Shown here: positions 1 to 11,323 of the stretch, piece by piece
Layout of the letters: every line of letters starts with the position of its first letter
How positions within the stretch are numbered: position 1 is the first letter of the stretch
Assembly (NCBI GenBank): GCA_030686995.1
Contig: CM060704.1
Coordinates: 108,568,542-108,632,541, forward strand
Length of the DNA stretch: 64,000 nt
Direction of reading: 5' to 3'
Origin: Artemisia argyi
Lineage: Eukaryota > Streptophyta > Magnoliopsida > Asterales > Asteraceae
Position numbers and translations under genes: made by a program
Notes under the pieces: model-generated
What the model was told of the DNA's origin: nothing
The model's database searches: none
Seen by the model: the letters and a program-made list of their open reading frames with translations, nothing else

Positions 1-2280
1 ATGATGGCATAATGATTTTATGAAATTAGGGTTTGGTTTTGGTAACTTTAAAATAAATCCGATTGGAAAATAAAGTACAAGGGTGTGTTTTGCCAACTTT
101 GAAACATCTGGGATATTTTTGTAAGATCATATATATCAGTAGGAATATGGGAAAAATATAACTTGAGGGTTCTAAGTGTAAATATTACAAGAAGTGAGTT
201 AATTGTATTTAATTGGTGCGATTTGTAATTAATTAAAGTAGAGGGACTAAAAGTGTAATTTCTGGAAACTTGGGACTGATTTGAGTAATAAAATATATTC
301 AGGGGGTTTTGTGCTAATTTGGTAATTTAATGGCTTAATATGTAATTATTAAGAATTAAAAGTTGTAATTGTAAATTAAAGGGTTAAATATGTAACTTTG
401 ATAACTTGAAGGATTTAAAGTGTAAATTGTGAATACTTGAAGGTATATTCGTATAACATGATAAAATAAGGGATCATTATGTAAAATGGATAAGTTAAGG
501 GTTTAGAGTGTAACTTTGAATACTAAAAGGTTTAAAGTGTAATTTTGGAAAGTAAATGGTTAAAATGTAAAGTTATGAAACCCTAAGGACCAAATGTGTA
601 AATATGTTAAAAGATACTTTGATTCCATTAATAATGATTCAACTTTCTAATTATGGAAACTTTCTAAAAGTGGAAACTTACTATTTATGGAAACCTGTTA
701 AAAGTGGAAAGTCACTTTAAATGCAAAGTTACTAAAACTGGAAAGCCGACTAAAATGAGAAATCTGAATTGAATAAGTTATTAATAATAATCCGATCATT
801 AATTCGTGTAGATTCGCTGAAGAAGGAGTTTTGCTTCCGACCTTTATGTTTTCTGTCATGTTTGCACTTGCGGTTTAAGGTACAGATATTCTGACCTTTC
901 TCAAAAGGTTTCTCATGATCTCTTTCATATTCTGATCCGTTAGTTCCCGAATTGATGCCATTGCTATGATCCCCTTTACTTGAACCTTCTCTGTTGATCC
1001 CACTTGATATGACCTCCGTTATGAACCTATGCCATGAAAACCTTCTTAATGATACCATGGAAATGTTTTGAGAAGAACCGATTTGAAAAGATGTTTATAA
1101 ATGATGCTAAATTTCTTTTTAAAAGAAAGGTTATTTAACTTTCATGAACCCTCTATTTTGAAAGACCATTTTTATGAAAACTGTTTTAAAAGATTATTTA
1201 AATTGGACTTTTAATAGAAACTTTTGAAACGGACTTTTGAACTGAACCATGAATTGATTTTTGAATATGAACCTTGACCTGATAAACTCTGATTTGACCT
1301 TGAATACTATTTCTGATATGAACCCTTTGTTATGAACTGCTATTATGAACCTTTGATATGATTCTGAGATACACCTTTGCTATATGACCTTTTGTATGAT
1401 ATGAGACCTGACTCTTAGTTTGATACCCGAGCCATTTCTGTTTCCCTACCTATGGAGGTACCATAGGCATGTCTGTGATGCACCGCTGGCATGACTCATG
1501 TGTGGGTGAGTGATTTCTCACGCCGTCCCTTTTTATGATTACTATTATGGCCATTATGACTTTTGAGTATATGACTTTGAGATTGACTTTGAGTAAGGGG
1601 CGTATGGATTGCAATCCTAGATCTGTTCTGTTTAGTGGATTTAACTATGACTTTGAGTTGACTTTGAGGTGACTGGTGCTGTGTGCAATACACGCCTTTC
1701 ACAATTTCTGGGAGCTAGCTACTCCACCCATTTGATACATGAGGACACCCCTCATATTATCTGGTTGCCTGAGAGGTATCCCCTCTGATTGTGAGATTAT
1801 GACTTTGAGATTTTGACTTTGAGAATTATGACTTTGAGATTTATGACTTTGAGTTTCTGGGCTCGTGGTAGATGACTATCCTTTCTTCTTTATATTCTAT
1901 CACTCTTTTATCTATTCCTTATTCTATTTCCCCAATGCACTATGTTTCAGTTCTGTTTCATTATCATTGCTTTGTATATGTATCTGTTCACTGGGCTTTT
2001 TAAGCTCAGCCGCATTTCCTTTTCCTGCGGCAGGTTTTAGTAGGAAGCTGGGTTATGGGAAGAGAGTGTGATTGGACTTAGAAGACTATGCTTTGGACTA
2101 GAGACGATTAGATGAAGTTTCACTTTATTAGACATAGTATTTATTTCTTTGTAACCTTGTAGTTTCAGATTTTCATTTGTAACCCTGAATTTCGTTATAT
2201 GTATGAATCATATGCTTGTGTTTGTTCTGATATGTCACTGTAATGTAATACTTCTACCCTTATCGGGTTGGGGTGTTACA
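1..2280 (+). mobile_element. Element Z: 3' portion of an LTR, probably Ty3/gypsy
   Basis: AT-rich sequence without credible coding capacity that ends in GGGTTGGGGTGTTACA at 2280. Directly after it, at 2281, begins sequence matching the interior of element A's 3' LTR from 7873 onward. The TG/CA-type terminus meeting A's sequence cleanly means that an LTR, or an element ending in one, inserted into A's 5' LTR. The expected 5-bp duplication would be TAACA (2281-2285), but its partner lies left of the window. The interior holds degenerate repeats around TTAAAGTGTAA (about 40-600) and of TGACTTTGAG. I could not assign the clade from coding sequence; gypsy is inferred only from the length and terminal sequence. 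Confidence 0.65.
1554..1857 (+). repeat. Short interspersed TGACTTTGAG repeats in Z
   Basis: The decamer TGACTTTGAG or close variants recur about nine times, most densely at 1795-1857, where TATGACTTTGAGA units are nearly head to tail. It sits inside the LTR and is not coding. Confidence 0.7.
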
Positions 2281-5112
2281 TAACACATATATTTTCTTGG
2301 AATCAAAAACTCATTTCTCATCTTCCCCATCATAAAACCCACGACCCAACACCATCACCATGATCCATCCATGATTTTTCAAAAGCTAAAGCATCAAAGT
2401 TGTTTATTTTATCTTCCTAATCAAGAATCTTACAACAAAAACACAAGAAACACAAGATTTCTCATCCTTTAATCACCTATAATTTCAAAGTGAGTATTCA
2501 AATTTATTTTCATGTTTTCTTTCAATTAACACATGTATCTTATAGTATTCATGCTTAATTTCATGCACAAAGTAGTTATACCACTTTATTTTTGTAGACT
2601 TTTGAAACATACAAACCCTAAATTGTGATTTAGGTGTTCCTTTGTAAAATTAACTTGATTACTAGTGATTAGGAACCCATGGCACCCTAAGAAGGTGTAT
2701 GGTAGGATTAGTATAGTTTTGTGAAGTTTGCAAGAGTTTTGATTGAGGTTGGAACTAGTTTTGAACCTTAGAAATGGATTTCTAACAAGTATATATACAT
2801 GCTGTCCCATTTTGCAAAATACAGAAAACTCAGGGGTTTCCGGGTAATTTTGGGCTAAAGATTTAGAAAATACTTTCAAAAACGAAGCTTTGGTCGAAAG
2901 AACGGATTAAAACGAGTTTATAACGAAGGAGTTATGATTTTTACATGTTTAACGACGAAAACTATTTTCTGAAAATTAAGCTTGCTGTCCCACGATTTTC
3001 AATGGACAAAAAGAGGCATTAGACGTAACCTAGAGGATCCGAGCTTTCAAAAATATATTAGTATAGGTTAATACGATTCCGGGGATATAAAGAACGTAGA
3101 AAACAAGCTTATAACGACCAAGATATACACGTTTCAAAATCGACGAAACTCTATTTATTTCCATCAGCTTTTTAGCAAAATATTACTAAGTATAGAAAAA
3201 CAGTTTTTGTGATACACCATGTTGAGAGCCATTTATCTTAGTGATACAATCAGTTCTGGAAAATTTACATCATTGACAAAATGTTAGTTCACCCAGCCTA
3301 GTTTTCAAAACATCCAACTGTTTGTCGAAATGATTTATAACGAATAACTTATGGCCTACCAAACTTTCCCGAAAACTGCCCAGAATCTGCCGAAACAGCC
3401 CAAATACCTCACTTCATGGCTATTTATCTTTATGATCGAGACCCGTATGGACAAACTTCAGTTCTATTACTTTTTAGATATGGTGACAAGCTTCCTAAAA
3501 CTACTGAGTTTCTTTCCTAACACTCAATATTCACTAATTCGCGACTAGTTTTGCGAGACCATTTTGGTCATATTTCCAAGTTATGAAAAGTGTCATTTTT
3601 CGTCGAAAACACTATATTTGCCGATAGAACATCAAACGAGGATTGTGGATTACCGTTTCAACATATGTACATGGAAAGTGGTTATTAACTTAACGAGACG
3701 TCAAAAACGTATTTTTTCGACGATATACGTTATTTTCCAAATTATCGAGTGGTATTGGAAACATGTGCATGGACATTCATAACATCATTTCATGATCTAA
3801 AGTAGATCGTTCATCATTCATATTAGGTTGCGGCTAGTGTGCGTGCCTTGTTTTTCAGCTCATTACATGTTCATGGTACCATCATATCAGGTGAGTCATA
3901 GCCCCTACTCTTTTAATCATTTTGCAAACTCTATGGGGGAGAATACATGCTCGTTTTACTGAAACGCATTACTCGCTTACATGGTTGATTTCTTAAATAT
4001 TTTCAGCTTTATCTAAATACTTGTTGATTATCCGAGTACAATATTATTCACTTGCTAACTACTTGCTATTTACTCATAGACATGAGTGCATAAATTTAAA
4101 CTATTTACCGATTGCCTAAGATTGCCTAAGTTAAGGACCTGTAGCTACAATTTCAACGGGTATAGATTTACCTGCATTGGGTATGTTTGATTACCTACAA
4201 TTTCAACTGGTATGGATTTACCTGCATTGGGTATGTTTGATTACCTACAATTTCAACGGGTATAGATTTACCTGCATTGGGTATGTTTGATTACCTACAA
4301 TTTCAACGGGTATAGATTTACCTGCATTGGGTATGTTTGATTACCTACAATTTCAACGGGTATAGATTTACCTGCATTGGGTATGTTTGATTACCTACAA
4401 TTTCAACGGGTATGGATTTACCTGCATTGGGTATGGATTTACCTACATTACTTGGGAGTGTAATCTCCTACATTTAGCTGAAAAACCTTTTTGGTGCCTT
4501 GAACTTAGTGCAATCAATATTCATTTTATGCATTTTGCTTATGGTCAGATTCATTTTTATGGCGACATCGCCATGGCTACATTATCACTCTTACCTTTAT
4601 ATAGCAGTATTGCTACATTTATCTTTGAATCTAGATGCAAGTATTACCTTTGTTCACGTAAACATATTACATTTGGCAGTGGGTCGTAGACACACAGGTT
4701 ACAAGGCTCTTATGGCGGGACTTGTAACTGAGTGGATTTACGATGCCTTTGCTGGGAAACCTTCATACATATGCATTACATTCTTTTTCACAAGACTCTA
4801 TGAACTCACCAACCTCGTGTTGACACTTTAGCATATATTTTCAGGTTTTAATCAATGGCACGCTACTGGAGGTTTTGGCAGGGCATGGCATGGTCATAGA
4901 AGACTCTGATTGTTCAGATGGGGACCGTTTTAAACTATTTTAGGGTCTACTTTCGCACTACTTTCAACGATGTAAATTTAATACTTTTGGTTAAACGGTT
5001 TTATTCTAAATGATTCAAGTGAAAACATTTTTGTACTTGTGTTGTAATACCAATTGAGTTACACCCCAGCTACATGTATGCTTCCGCTGGACCCGATTCT
5101 GGGGGTGTGACA
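2281..5112 (+). repeat. 5' LTR of A (first part missing because of Z)
   Basis: Aligns base for base, with a constant offset of 5592, to 7873-10704 in the 3' LTR. It ends GGGGGTGTGACA at 5112, directly before the primer site. The open frames of 60-110 codons inside it recur in the 3' LTR and show no recognisable domain. Confidence 0.95.
4149..4448 (+). repeat. 50-bp minisatellite, six copies (A 5' LTR)
   Basis: Units start at 4149, 4199, 4249, 4299, 4349 and 4399. Each contains ATTTCAACGGGTATAGATTT followed by ACCTGCATTGGGTATG; the last unit degrades into a shorter ATGGATTTACCT repeat. The unit length is not a multiple of three, so it is not a protein repeat. It lies in the 3' half of the LTR. 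Confidence 0.95.
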
Positions 5113-5115
5113 GAT

Positions 5116-5127
5116 TGGTATCAGAGC
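5116..5127 (+). other. Primer binding site of A (initiator Met tRNA type)
   Basis: TGGTATCAGAGC, four bases after the LTR end at 5112. This is the usual plant sequence complementary to the 3' end of initiator methionine tRNA, which primes minus-strand synthesis. Confidence 0.93.
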
Positions 5128-6559
5128 TATGGCTATAGCGAACTAAGTGTTTTTAAAACCTAGACTATAGCTACTTTCAAGAAAACTTAACCCTATGACC
5201 GTCACGTGCCTGCCTGCCAAGCTGAAGCCTCATTTGTGGTTAGTTGCTGACATAGGTGATGAGATTTGTATCTCATTATCTGATATATTATATTCATTTA
5301 TTATAGTTGTTTACTATAATTGTCTTTCATATAAGCATGTTCACGTATCATTTATGCCACCACGTTATGTTTTCCTTGCATAGTTTCATCATTTGACCTC
5401 GAGTTTGGTCACCTGCATTAGTCTTTCAGAACAGTTTGAGTATTTGTGAAGGACATGGTATTAGTATAACTGAGCTGAGTATTTCAAAATTCATGGAACC
5501 TCGGTGGAATATAGACTGGTCATTTATATTCAACCCGGGATAGTGGGATATAGGCTGACCACCTATGTCTGACTCAGAAATGAATTTTGCAACACTGAGA
5601 ATGGTTATAATAAAATTTTGTCTGGATTGAATCCTATACTCATTTTCCAAAGGTTTCATTTACGTATGTGCATACCCTTGTTGTCAGAACGTTGTATTTT
5701 CATCACCTCGTGAACCGCCGCTTAGAAGCACGTCAATTGATCATTTCATCTCATGAACATTCACATCTATGCATGATACACTTACATCACAGTATTTTCT
5801 TTTATTACAATATCATTTTGTCGCAGTTGTCACAGTCTCTTCCCTTCTCACCATCATTATTATTTCCTTTCCCCATCCCCATATATATATAGAATTAGCT
5901 GACACTTTATGGATTCATATGCCACTCATCGCACACTACTCCCAATATTGATAAGTGGATATTATCAATGACCTCCCTAGGAAAGACTTTCCATACCATC
6001 TATAAGGAGAATCTCTCGGTATAGTAAGACCATCCAAGACTCAACAGAAATATCAAGGTATCACAAAACAATTCGAACCACTATCACTGGCCTGATTGCC
6101 ACAATTCCACTATCTAGAAAGTATTGGCTTGACTGAATTACCGGATTAGTTTGATACGAGTGCTCACTAAGCCACACCATAGAGATAAATCCAACCTCTT
6201 AACCGAGACTATAGATTGAACATGTCCTCACCAATAGACTTTATCCAAACATATTAGACATTTATACATTTGTGCAGACATACCTACGTGGCTATTTTAT
6301 CCTCTTCATACTTTCACTTTTACATGGATTTTTTTTTTCTCCAAACTACAGTTATGCAAAACATATATCTTGTAAGAAATACTTTTCTGAGGCACTTATT
6401 TTGATAATCCAATTCCTTTTGGTTAATCTTTTACAAACTACTGGATGCTAAGAAATTTTAAACATCGATCTTTGGTAAATCAATCACTATATTACATCAC
6501 TCATACCTTTAGGAGTTTGTGATTTGATGACATATAACTTGGAGAAAATCGTAGTAATG
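5128..6559 (+). other. A internal region without recognisable gene
   Basis: About 1.4 kb of leader and decayed sequence. The first bases (GGCTATAGCGAACTA) match the leader of element C. I see no capsid, protease, reverse transcriptase or RNase H motif in any frame. Confidence 0.7.
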
Positions 6560-7120
6560 GAGACTATAGCATTTGATGCACTCTAAGGTCGAAGTGCCAA
6601 CCTCCAATGACGGCTTGAAATTTAGAAAAGCCCAGCTCATTAGTCCAGTAAGTATTCATGAAATAACCAGGAACTTCCTACAAAATCAAGAATCAGTTAC
6701 AAGTTCGATAAGGTGTAAACCCTTAGGATTTCAAGTTTGTGGTAGAGTTATGTTGAAAGTTCTGCCTAGGAAAGGCATGATACCATTCAGAAAACTTGGG
6801 AAGTTAAACCCGATATACACTGGACCATGTAATATTTTAGACAGAGTAGGCCTAGTGGCCGTCAGACTTGAGCCTTGTTAGAGAACAATAGGATTACACA
6901 ACCATGTACTATCATCTTTTCAGATTAGTCACTCATAATCCCATTTGGAAAGGAATCCAACCCAAAGTCAAATATAAACCTTGTAGGAGAACCAATAGAA
7001 ATCATGGAATGTAAGGTCGAACAGTTGAAGCAAAGTCGAATTCCTATCGTGAGAGTTCGCTGGAATTCTCGAATATCATCACTTTTCACCAATACCACTT
7101 CAGAGACCAACATAAACTGA
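6560..7120 (+). pseudogene. Decayed Ty3/gypsy integrase C-terminus (A)
   Basis: Remnant of the end of pol. The frame at 6573-6881 reads VMLKVLPRKGMIPFRKLGKL followed by a GPxxIxxRVGxVAxRLE-like stretch, the GPY/F module that follows the integrase core in plant gypsy elements. A second frame at about 6990-7070 reads EPIEIM and then SRIPIVRVRWNSR, the typical last segment of pol in Tekay/Del-type chromoviruses. The two parts are in different frames and interrupted by stops, so no functional integrase is made. The purine tract and 3' LTR follow at once, the normal position for this segment. The same remnant is found in element C at about 19240-19640. Confidence 0.85.
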
Positions 7121-7140
7121 ACTTCGGGACGAAGTTCCTT

Positions 7141-7154
7141 TTAGAGGGGAAGAA
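7141..7154 (+). other. Polypurine tract of A
   Basis: TTAGAGGGGAAGAA immediately before the LTR start TGTCACA at 7155; the presumed primer for plus-strand DNA synthesis. Element C has TAGAGGGGAAGAC at the same place. Confidence 0.88.
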
Positions 7155-10100
7155 TGTCACAACTCGTAATTTCATGTCCTGTTTCAAACGTCGAAATTCC
7201 AATTTTTTTTATCTCGGAAAGTTACTATTCACTTTTACTATTCACAAAACACTATTCATGTCCAAAAATTTTTATTTCATATTCTCGTAAGTTAAACTAT
7301 TTTAACGATAATCCGAGAGTTTGACGCTCGTCGGATCATTTCTGCTAAAATCACGAAGCCGTGTCCGAGATTTACATTCAGGTTTAAACGTCCTTCCGGC
7401 ATCCCGATATGTCCATAAAACACTATAAACAATAAAAATATGATTTTCTTTCATTTTACGACAATTCTAAAAGTTTTGGAATTTTACGTTTTTCAGTTCA
7501 GCGTTTTACGCGAATTACGCGTTTTTGACCCGCGTTTCCAGTTTTAACAACGTTTATGCAACCCGATGGGGCTTACCATTCATTTTATATTTTCTTATGG
7601 AGTATTTTGACAAGTTTAGTCATTCTTTCAAGTTTCGTATTTTTACGATGCCCGGATTTACGTTTCGCGATTTAAAACTTTACGGTTTTCGATTAACGGA
7701 ACCAAAACCGACTCCGTGACCCAGATAACACCAAGCTTCTTACATACTCATCCCAAAACTCACCATGTGCAGCCCCCCCCCCCCCCCCCCCTTATCCAAG
7801 GATACTTGAACTTGTCCCTTTAATTACAAAAATGCCATCCTAGTAACTAAATATCTAAAAACCTTGAAAACATAACACATATATTTTCTTGGAATCAAAA
7901 ACTCATTTCTCATCTTCCCCATCATGAAACCCACGACCCAACACCATCACCATGATCCATCCATGATTTTTCAAAAGCTAAAGCATCAAAGTTGTTCATT
8001 TTATCTTCCTAATCAAGAATCTTACAACAAAAACACAAGAAACACAAGATTTCTCATCCTTTAATCACCTATAATTTCAAAGTGAGTATTTAAATTTATT
8101 TTCATGTTTTCTTTCAATTAACACATGTATCTTATAGTATTCATGCTTAATTTCATGCACAAACTAGTTATACCACTTTATTTTTGTAGACTTTTGAAAC
8201 ATACAAACCCTAAATTGTGATTTAGGTGTTCCTTTGTAAAATTAACTTGATTACTAGTGATTAGGAACCCATGGCACCCTAAGAAGGTGTATGGCAGGAT
8301 TAGTATAGTTTTGTGAAGTTTGCAAGAGTTTTGATTGAGGTTGGAACTAGTTTTGAACCTTAGAAATGGATTTCTAACAAGTATATATACATGCTGTCCC
8401 ATTTTGCAAAATACAGAAAACTCAGGGGTTTCCGGGTAATTTTGGGCTAAAGATTTAGAAAATACTTTCAAAAACGAAGCTTTGGTCGAAAGAACGGATT
8501 AAAACGAGTTTATAACGAAGGAGTTATGATTTTTACAAGTTTAACGACGAAAACTATTTTCTGAAAATTAAGCTTGCTGTCCCACGATTTTCAATGGACA
8601 AAAAGAGGCATTAGACGTAACCTAGAGGATCCGAGCTTTCAAAAATATATTAGTATAGGTTAATACGATTCCGGGGATATAAAGAACGTAGAAAACAAGC
8701 TTATAACGACCAAGATATACACGTTTCAAAATCGACGAAACTCTATTTATTTCCATCAGCTTTTTAGCAAAATATTACTAAGTATTGAAAAACAGTTTTT
8801 GTGATACACCATGTTGAGAGCCATTTATCTTAGTGATACAATCAGTTCTGGAAAATTTACATCATTGACAAAATGTTAGTTCACCCAGCCTAGTTTTCAA
8901 AACATCCAACTGTTTGTCGAAATGATTTATAACGAATAACTTATGGCCTACCAAACTTTCCCGAAAACTGCCCAGAATCTGCCGAAACAGCCCAAATACC
9001 TCACTTCATGGCTATTTATCTTTATGATCGAGACCCGTATGGACAAACTTCAGTTCTATTACTTTTTAGATATGGTGACAAGCTTCCTAAAACTACTGAG
9101 TTTCTTTCCTAACACTCAATATTCACTAATTCGCGACTAGTTTTGCGAGACCATTTTGGTCATATTTCCAAGTTATGAAAAGTGTCATTTTTCGTCGAAA
9201 ACACTATATTTGCCGATAGAACATCAAACGAGGATTGTGGATTACCGTTTCAACATATGTACATGGAAAGTGGTTATTAACTTAACGAGACGTCAAAAAC
9301 GTATTTTTTCGACGATATACGTTATTTTCCAAATTATCGAGTGGTATTGGAAACATGTGCATGGACATTCATAACATCATTTCATGATCTAAAGTAGATC
9401 GTTCATCATTCATATTAGGTTGCGGCTAGTGTGCGTGCCTTGTTTTTCAGCTCATTACATGTTCATGGTACCATCATATCAGGTGAGTCATAGCCCCTAC
9501 TCTTTTAATCGTTTTGCAAACTCTATGGGGGAGAATACATGCTCGTTTTACTGAAACGCATTACTCGCTTACATGGTTGATTTCTTAAATATTTTCAGCT
9601 TTATCTAAATACTTGTTGATTATCCGAGTACAATATTATTCACTTGCTAACTACTTGCTATTTACTCATAGACATGAGTGCATAAATTTAAACTATTTAC
9701 CGATTGCCTAAGATTGCCTAAGTTAAGGACCTGTAGCTACAATTTCAACGGGTATAGATTTACCTGCATTGGGTATGTTTGATTACCTACAATTTCAACG
9801 GGTATAGATTTACCTGCATTGGGTATGTTTGATTACCTACAATTTCAACGGGTATAGATTTACCTGCATTGGGTATGTTTGATTACCTACAATTTCAACG
9901 GGTATAGATTTACCTGCATTGGGTATGTTTGATTACCTACAATTTCAACGGGTATAGATTTACCTGCATTGGGTATGTTTGATTACCTACAATTTCAACG
10001 GGTATGGATTTACCTGCATTGGGTATGGATTTACCTACATTACTTGGGAGTGTAATCTCCTACATTTAGCTGAAAAACCTTTTTGGTGCCTTGAACTTAG

Positions 10101-10704
10101 TGCAATCAATATTCATTTTATGCGTTTTGCTTATGGTCAGATTCATTTTTATGGCGACATCGCCATGGCTACATTATCACTCTTACCTTTATATAGCAGT
10201 ATTGCTACATTTATCTTTGAATCTAGATGCAAGTATTACCTTTGTTCACGTAAACATATTACATTTGGCAGTGGGTCGTAGACACACAGGTTACAAGGCT
10301 CTTATGGCGGGACTTGTAACTGAGTGGATTTACGATGCCTTTGCTAGGAAACCTTCATACATATGCATTACATTCTTTTTCACAAGACTCTATGAACTCA
10401 CCAACCTCGTGTTGACACTTTAGCATGTATTTTCAGGTTTTAATTAATGGCACGCTACTGGAGGTTTTGGCAGGGCATGGCATGGTCATAGAAGACTCTG
10501 ATTATTCAGATGGGGACCGTTTTAAACTATTTTAGGGTCTACTTTCACACTACTTTCAACGATGTAAATTTAATACTTTTGGTTAAACGGTTTTATTCTA
10601 AATGATTCAAGTGAAAACATTTTTGTACTTGTGTTGTAATACCAATTGAGTTACACCCCAGCTACATGTATGCTTCCGCTGGACCCGATTCTGGGGGTGT
10701 GACA
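7155..10704 (+). repeat. 3' LTR of A, complete (3550 bp)
   Basis: Runs from TGTCACAACTCG to GGGGGTGTGACA. It carries a run of about 19 C at 7773-7791 and the second copy of the 50-bp minisatellite. Its first 718 bp, to 7872, have no counterpart in the truncated 5' LTR. Several features, including the terminal sequences and a GGAACCCATG-CACCCTAAGAAG block, are shared with the LTRs of C. Confidence 0.95.
9741..10040 (+). repeat. 50-bp minisatellite, six copies (A 3' LTR)
   Basis: Same array as at 4149-4448, with units at 9741, 9791, 9841, 9891, 9941 and 9991. The copy number is the same in both LTRs; the second unit differs by two bases between the LTRs. Confidence 0.95.
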
Positions 10705-10835
10705 GAAATAGCAAGCTATATCTATGCAAACAACGAAATCAAATAAAGCATATTTATCTAAGCATGGCAATGAGTTGTGAAAGAATGGCGTACCCGGTGG
10801 TCTTCAAAAAATCTTCAAAATCATCAAGATGACAT

Positions 10836-10856
10836 ATAGACTTTGAAAAAGTCTAT
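10836..10856 (-). other. Perfect 9-bp inverted repeat downstream of B gag
   Basis: ATAGACTTT, three bases, AAAGTCTAT. It lies about 65 bases after the gag stop on the minus strand. A role is unknown. Confidence 0.6.
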
Positions 10857-10919
10857 GTTGAGAGAAACTTCAAGATTGCCTCAAGGAATGTTCATCTAGC
10901 TATTCGATCCCCATTGTCT

Positions 10920-11323
10920 CTATGGTCCAAAGTTGTTTGGTCCAAACATGTTTAACATTTGACTAGGATGCATGAAAGGTGGTAGTATACCCCAAGGATT
11001 GTAGCTTTGTTGGTAGTTCCACATTTGATTACTATTGTTATTATAGTTTTGCCTATTTTGGTTTCTTCTTGGTTGAGGTGTTTTAGACCTAGGATTAGGA
11101 TTATTTGGTTTTCTAGGTGGTGGTGTTTTAGATCTTGTCTTAGATTTAGAAGATCCTACCTCGTTTTTTAAAGACGGTTTATAAAAATCTTTTACTTCTT
11201 CATTGTTGGCAAGAGGTATTTTTCTATCATTAATAAGTATATATTTAGGATTAGATTTTAGAGGTTTTTGTTCATTAGGTTCATTTTCGAATTTGACATT
11301 TTTAATCTCACTTGTTGGAGCTT
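10920..11323 (-). CDS. Copia gag, C-terminal part (B), separated by element C
   Basis: From 11318 the frame continues exactly where the upstream gag part stops at 22718, once element C and one copy of AGCTT are removed. It gives 132 further residues and a TAG at 10920-10922. The segment is basic and low complexity: Lys/Asn-rich, then a Thr-Pro-Pro-Pro-Arg and Thr-Pro-Gln-Pro-Arg-Arg motif pair, an Asn-rich run and an aromatic Met/Pro-rich tail. This fits the nucleic-acid-binding tail of SIRE-type gag. With the upstream part, gag was about 610 residues. The sequence has no internal stop, so the element was probably coding-competent here when C inserted. Confidence 0.85.
11319..11323 (+). repeat. 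Target site duplication AGCTT, left copy (C)
   Basis: AGCTT directly left of the 5' LTR of C, matched by AGCTT at 22718-22722. Confidence 0.97.

Larger units (their letters stand above)
2281..10704 (+). mobile_element. Element A: Ty3/gypsy deletion derivative with 3.55-kb LTRs
   Basis: Parts in order are a 5' LTR lacking its first part (interrupted by Z), a Met-tRNA-type primer site, a 2.04-kb internal region, a purine tract and a complete 3' LTR (7155-10704). LTR termini are TGTCACA and TGTGACA, a perfect 7-bp inverted pair, shared with element C. The internal region holds no gag, protease or reverse transcriptase, only a decayed integrase C-terminus. The element therefore looks like a non-autonomous derivative that would need another family member's proteins. 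It entered copia element B, whose minus-strand sequence resumes at 10705; the predicted target duplication GAAAT (10705-10709) has no partner in the window. LTR copies differ at about 16 positions by eye over 2.8 kb, so the insertion is young. Confidence 0.9.

Noticed and set aside
2586..2879. 97-codon minus-strand ORF, repeated at 8178-8471
   Set aside because: It is duplicated only because it lies in both LTRs of A; no domain and no start context.
4149..4448. CRISPR-like array
   Set aside because: The 50-bp units are head to tail without unique spacers and lie in a plant LTR.
5116..5127. tRNA gene fragment
   Set aside because: Only the 12-base primer complement is present, not a cloverleaf; same for 24205, 14222, 35690 and 49591.
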